A stretch of DNA of 64,000 nt from an uncultured Caulobacterales bacterium. GTDB lineage: Bacteria; Pseudomonadota; Alphaproteobacteria; Caulobacterales; Caulobacteraceae. Shown here in pieces: positions 60,596 through 64,000 of this stretch. The stretch spans positions 124,001-188,000 of the forward strand of contig CAISEP010000016.1 of NCBI GenBank assembly GCA_903884425.1, read 5' to 3'. Below the pieces are notes generated by a model, which was not told the DNA's origin, searched no databases, and saw only the letters and a program-made list of their open reading frames with translations. The number at the start of each line of letters is the position of its first letter. Within the stretch, counting starts at the first letter, position 1. A program made the position numbers and the translations under genes.

Positions 60596-60928
60596 TCAGG
60601 CGTTGGTGTCGCCGTCCTTGATGATTTCCGTCATGGTCACGCCCAGGCGCTCGTCGACGACGACGACCTCGCCCCGGGCCACCAGGCGGTTGTTCACATA
60701 GATGTCGATGGCCTCGCCGACCTTGCGGTCCAGCTCCAGCACGCTGCCCTGGTTGAGCTTGAGGAGCTCGGCCACGGACATGGTGGTCTTGCCGATCACC
60801 GCGGAGATCTGCACCGGCACGTCGAACACCGGGGCCAGGTCGTGGGCGGTCTTTTCCTCGAAGTCCTCCGACGGCGGCTGCACCGCCGGGGCGTTGAACT
60901 GTTCCAGATTGAGGGTCTCGTCGCTCAT
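60596..60928 (-). CDS. fliN: flagellar motor switch protein FliN
   Basis: VPVQISAVIGKTTMSVAELLKLNQGSVLELDRKVGEAIDIYVNNRLVARGEVVVVDERLGVTMTEII. Confidence 0.95.
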   Translation of the reverse strand: MSDETLNLEQFNAPAVQPPSEDFEEKTAHDLAPVFDVPVQISAVIGKTTMSVAELLKLNQGSVLELDRKVGEAIDIYVNNRLVARGEVVVVDERLGVTMTEIIKDGDTNA

Positions 60929-60930
60929 GG

Positions 60931-61590
60931 TCAGGACACCTGTTCCAGGACAATCGGTTCACCGTGCAGACCCTCGGCCGCAAGCGCGGTGGCGAGGGCT
61001 TCGGCCACGGCCGCCTCGGCCGCGACCGGATCGAACTGGGCCTTGCCGTCACCCCAGTCGAAGCCGAAGGCGGCCCGGGGCAGGGTCGGGTCGGTCCGCA
61101 CCACGATCTGGCAGGTGAGGCCGATCCGCTCCGCCGTGGCGGTCAGCAGCTCGGCCAGGCGCTCCGCCTCCGCCGCCGGGGCGCGGACCAGAAGGCGGGG
61201 CTCCGCCGCCAGCTCCTGCGACAGGGCGGCCAGCGCCGCCTCCACCGGGGCCTGGGGGAAGTGATCCAGCGCCGCGTCGGCGATCCTGCGGGCACAGGCC
61301 AGGGACAGGTCCGCACTGGCCCGGCGATGCTCGTGCGCCAGGGCGGCCAGGGCGCCGATGGCCTGGCGCAGGGTCGCGGAGATGTCGTCGAGGGTGGCGG
61401 CCATGTCGGCCTCTGCCAGGGCGACGGCGGACCGTTCCCCCTCGGCCCGGCCCTCGGCGCGGGCCTGTTCCACGTCCTCGGCGGTGAAGTGGCGCTTGGC
61501 GCGGGTCGACGGCACGACGGCGCCGTTGTCGAACACCGTGTCGAACAGGAACTTGGTGGGCGGGGGCTGGGTGGGGGTGTCCTGGGTCAT
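60931..61590 (-). CDS. fliH: flagellar FliH-like protein (FlbE)
   Basis: position between fliG and fliN; helical FliH-like composition. Confidence 0.8.
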   Translation of the reverse strand: MTQDTPTQPPPTKFLFDTVFDNGAVVPSTRAKRHFTAEDVEQARAEGRAEGERSAVALAEADMAATLDDISATLRQAIGALAALAHEHRRASADLSLACARRIADAALDHFPQAPVEAALAALSQELAAEPRLLVRAPAAEAERLAELLTATAERIGLTCQIVVRTDPTLPRAAFGFDWGDGKAQFDPVAAEAAVAEALATALAAEGLHGEPIVLEQVS

Positions 61591-61591
61591 G

Positions 61592-62623
61592 TCAGTAGAT
61601 CAGCTCGTCGTCGCCGCCGGAGCCGGCCAGCATGATCTCGCCCTTGGCGGCCAGGTCCTTGGCCACCTGCACCATGGCCATCTGCGCCTGGTCCACGTCC
61701 TTCAGGCGGACAGGCCCCATGCTCTCCATGTCCTCCCGCATGATCTTGGCCGCGCGTTCGCTCATGTTGGAGAAGAACATCTCCCGCAGGGTGTCGGAGG
61801 CCCCCTTCAGGGCCAGGCCCAGCTGGTCCTTCTCCACCGCCCGCAGCAGGGTCTGGACCCCGCCGGGATCGAGCTTGGACAGGTCCTCGAACACGAACAT
61901 CAGGGCCCGGATGCGCTCGGCGGATTCGCGGTTGCGCTCCTCCAGGGCGGCGATGAAGCGGCTCTCGGTCTGGCGGTCGAAATTGTTGAAGATGTCCGCC
62001 ATCATCTCGTGGCTGTCGCGCTTGGAGGTGCGGGCCAGGTTGGACATGAACTCCGTGCGCAGGGTCTGCTCGATCTTGTCGAGGATGTCCCGCTGCACCG
62101 GCTCCATCCGCAGCATCCGGGTCACGCATTCCAGGGCGAAGTCCTCGGGCAGGGCGGACAGGACCCGGCTGGCATGCTCGGCCTTGATCTTGGACAGCAC
62201 CACGGCGACGGTCTGCGGGTATTCGTTCTTCAGATAGTTGGCGAGCACGGCCTCGTTCACATTGCCGAGCTTGTCCCACATGGTGCGACCCGCCGGACCG
62301 CGGATCTCCTCCATCAGGTGCTCGACCTTCTCCGGCGGGAGGAAGGCGGTCAGCAGGCGCTGGGTCTGCTCGAAGGAGCCCATGATCGCGCCGGTGGACG
62401 ACATGCCGGAGACGAACTCCACCAGCAGGGACTCCACCACAGACGAGGATACGGTGCCGAGGCTCGACATCGCCTGGGAGATCTCCTTGATCTCCTCGTC
62501 GTCCAGGGCCTCCCACAGGCCGGCATGATCCTCCCCCAGCGCCAGCAGCACCACGGCGGCCTTTTCCACCCCGGACAGCTTGCTGGCGTCGTCAATCGCC
62601 GCCTTTTTACGAACCGCTGCCAT
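61592..62623 (-). CDS. fliG: flagellar motor switch protein FliG
   Basis: [68 protein letters not shown]. Confidence 0.97.
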   Translation of the reverse strand: MAAVRKKAAIDDASKLSGVEKAAVVLLALGEDHAGLWEALDDEEIKEISQAMSSLGTVSSSVVESLLVEFVSGMSSTGAIMGSFEQTQRLLTAFLPPEKVEHLMEEIRGPAGRTMWDKLGNVNEAVLANYLKNEYPQTVAVVLSKIKAEHASRVLSALPEDFALECVTRMLRMEPVQRDILDKIEQTLRTEFMSNLARTSKRDSHEMMADIFNNFDRQTESRFIAALEERNRESAERIRALMFVFEDLSKLDPGGVQTLLRAVEKDQLGLALKGASDTLREMFFSNMSERAAKIMREDMESMGPVRLKDVDQAQMAMVQVAKDLAAKGEIMLAGSGGDDELIY

Positions 62624-64000
62624 CAGCCCTCATGCAGCCAGCTGCGGAGGATCGAGATGGATTCCTCCGGGTGGTTTTCGATGAACTCCGAGACCTTCTT
62701 GACCGATGAAACCTTAACCTGGCCTTCGATCTTGGCGATATCGATGCGCTGGTCGAACTGATTGTCGGCCATGGCGATCCGCTGGCCACCGGCGTCGACG
62801 GCCGTGGCCGGGGTGATGCCGTCGGCCCCGGCGGACCCGGACAGCTGCATCGGGCGTCCGTTCAGGGTCGCCGTCCCGCCCGGGCCCACGACGATGCCGG
62901 GGCGCAGCATCGGCCGCACCACGAAGAACATCAGCAGTCCGGTGACCACCACCATGACGGCCAACTCGGCAATGCGCATCATGTCGCCCTTGTCGAGGCT
63001 GAAGCCCGCGGCGGTGCCCTGGGCATCCGCCGGCCGTTCGAAGCGGACATTGACCACCTGCAGCTGGTCGCCGCGCTTCTCGTCGAAGCCGACGGCGGCG
63101 CGGACCAGGGCCTCGATGCGCTGCATCTCCTCGGCGGAGCGGGCCTGGTACTGGCCCGGCTTGCCCCCGGTGCCCGGCGGGGTGATCCCGTCGACGGCCA
63201 CCGACACGGACAGCTTCTTCAGCTGGCCCGGCTCGACCACCGTGGTCTTCACCGACTTGGAGATCTCGTAGTTGGTGGTTTCCTCGGACTTGTTGGAGGC
63301 CGTGGTCTGCTGTGCCGAGCCGTTGGTGTTCTGGGCACCCGGAATGTTCTGCGAGGCCGTCACACCGCCGAGGCCGGAGGGCTTGTCCTCCTTGTTGGTG
63401 TCGGTGCCCGTGGCGGTGGAGCGGACCACCTGGCCATCGGGATCGAACTTCTCCTCCTGGGTGGTGACCCGGCTCTTGTCCAGGTCGGCGGCGACGGTGA
63501 CCCGCACCTTGCCCGGCCCGACGACGCCTTCGACCAGGTCGCGGACCTGGCGCTTGATCCGCTCCTCCACGTCGTTCTGCTCGGCGGAGACGGCGCCGCC
63601 TGCCGCGCCCGGGTCATCCATCCCGGCCAGCATGGCACCGGTCTGGTCGGTGATGGCCACCCGGGTCGGCTTCAGGTTGGGTGTCGCCGCGGCCACCAGG
63701 TTGCGGATCGCCCGCACCTGATCCGAGCTCAGCTTGCGCCCCCCCGTCTCCACCATCACCGAGGCGGAGGGTTCGTCCTGGTCCTGCTCGAACAGGGCGC
63801 GCTTGGGGATGTTCAGCAGCACCTTGGCCTGGGTCACGCCCTGGATCGAGCGGATGGTCCGGGCCAGCTCCCCCTCCGCCGCGCGCTTGGCATTGATGTT
63901 CTGCACGAAGTCGGTCTGGCCAAGCGCCGGCGCGCTGTCGAAGATCTCGTAGCCGACGGAGCCGGAGGTCGGCAGGCCCTTGGCGGACAGCATCACCCGG
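62623..64000 (-). CDS. fliF: flagellar M-ring protein FliF (N-terminus beyond window end)
   Basis: [58 protein letters not shown] at 63996 is probably internal. Confidence 0.96.
   Translation of the reverse strand, partial: RVMLSAKGLPTSGSVGYEIFDSAPALGQTDFVQNINAKRAAEGELARTIRSIQGVTQAKVLLNIPKRALFEQDQDEPSASVMVETGGRKLSSDQVRAIRNLVAAATPNLKPTRVAITDQTGAMLAGMDDPGAAGGAVSAEQNDVEERIKRQVRDLVEGVVGPGKVRVTVAADLDKSRVTTQEEKFDPDGQVVRSTATGTDTNKEDKPSGLGGVTASQNIPGAQNTNGSAQQTTASNKSEETTNYEISKSVKTTVVEPGQLKKLSVSVAVDGITPPGTGGKPGQYQARSAEEMQRIEALVRAAVGFDEKRGDQLQVVNVRFERPADAQGTAAGFSLDKGDMMRIAELAVMVVVTGLLMFFVVRPMLRPGIVVGPGGTATLNGRPMQLSGSAGADGITPATAVDAGGQRIAMADNQFDQRIDIAKIEGQVKVSSVKKVSEFIENHPEESISILRSWLHEG

Overview
This 64 kb window is high-GC, densely coded bacterial chromosome. 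Gene content and order suggest an alphaproteobacterium, probably Caulobacterales: a GapR/DUF2312 protein, the flagellar order fliF-fliG-fliH/flbE-fliN-flbD-flhA, and lptC-lptA-lptB-rpoN. That assignment is inference from gene content; I could not run a search. I see no CRISPR array, rRNA, tRNA, complete prophage or IS element. Most of the window is ordinary core metabolism: prfA, ispG, ptsP, mutM, putA, rpoN, lpt genes, gltDB, thiolase, rlmN, a secondary ACP/KAS pair, an acyl-CoA dehydrogenase, a PduO-type adenosyltransferase and flagellar genes. The least explained items are: (1) an orphan, lower-GC gene for a Cys-rich protein between motA and prfA; (2) a LysR gene broken by one extra base in a C6 run, next to an intact LTTR box and a DODA dioxygenase gene; (3) a REP/BIME-like paired hairpin whose two copies covary in the stem; (4) three convergent gene pairs that share one CTAG as reciprocal stop codons; (5) three short tandem duplications that begin at a stop codon; (6) a predicted leaderless small membrane protein gene with an inverted repeat upstream. 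I did not find a convincing complete new multi-gene system. The orphan gene is the best candidate for unknown biology.
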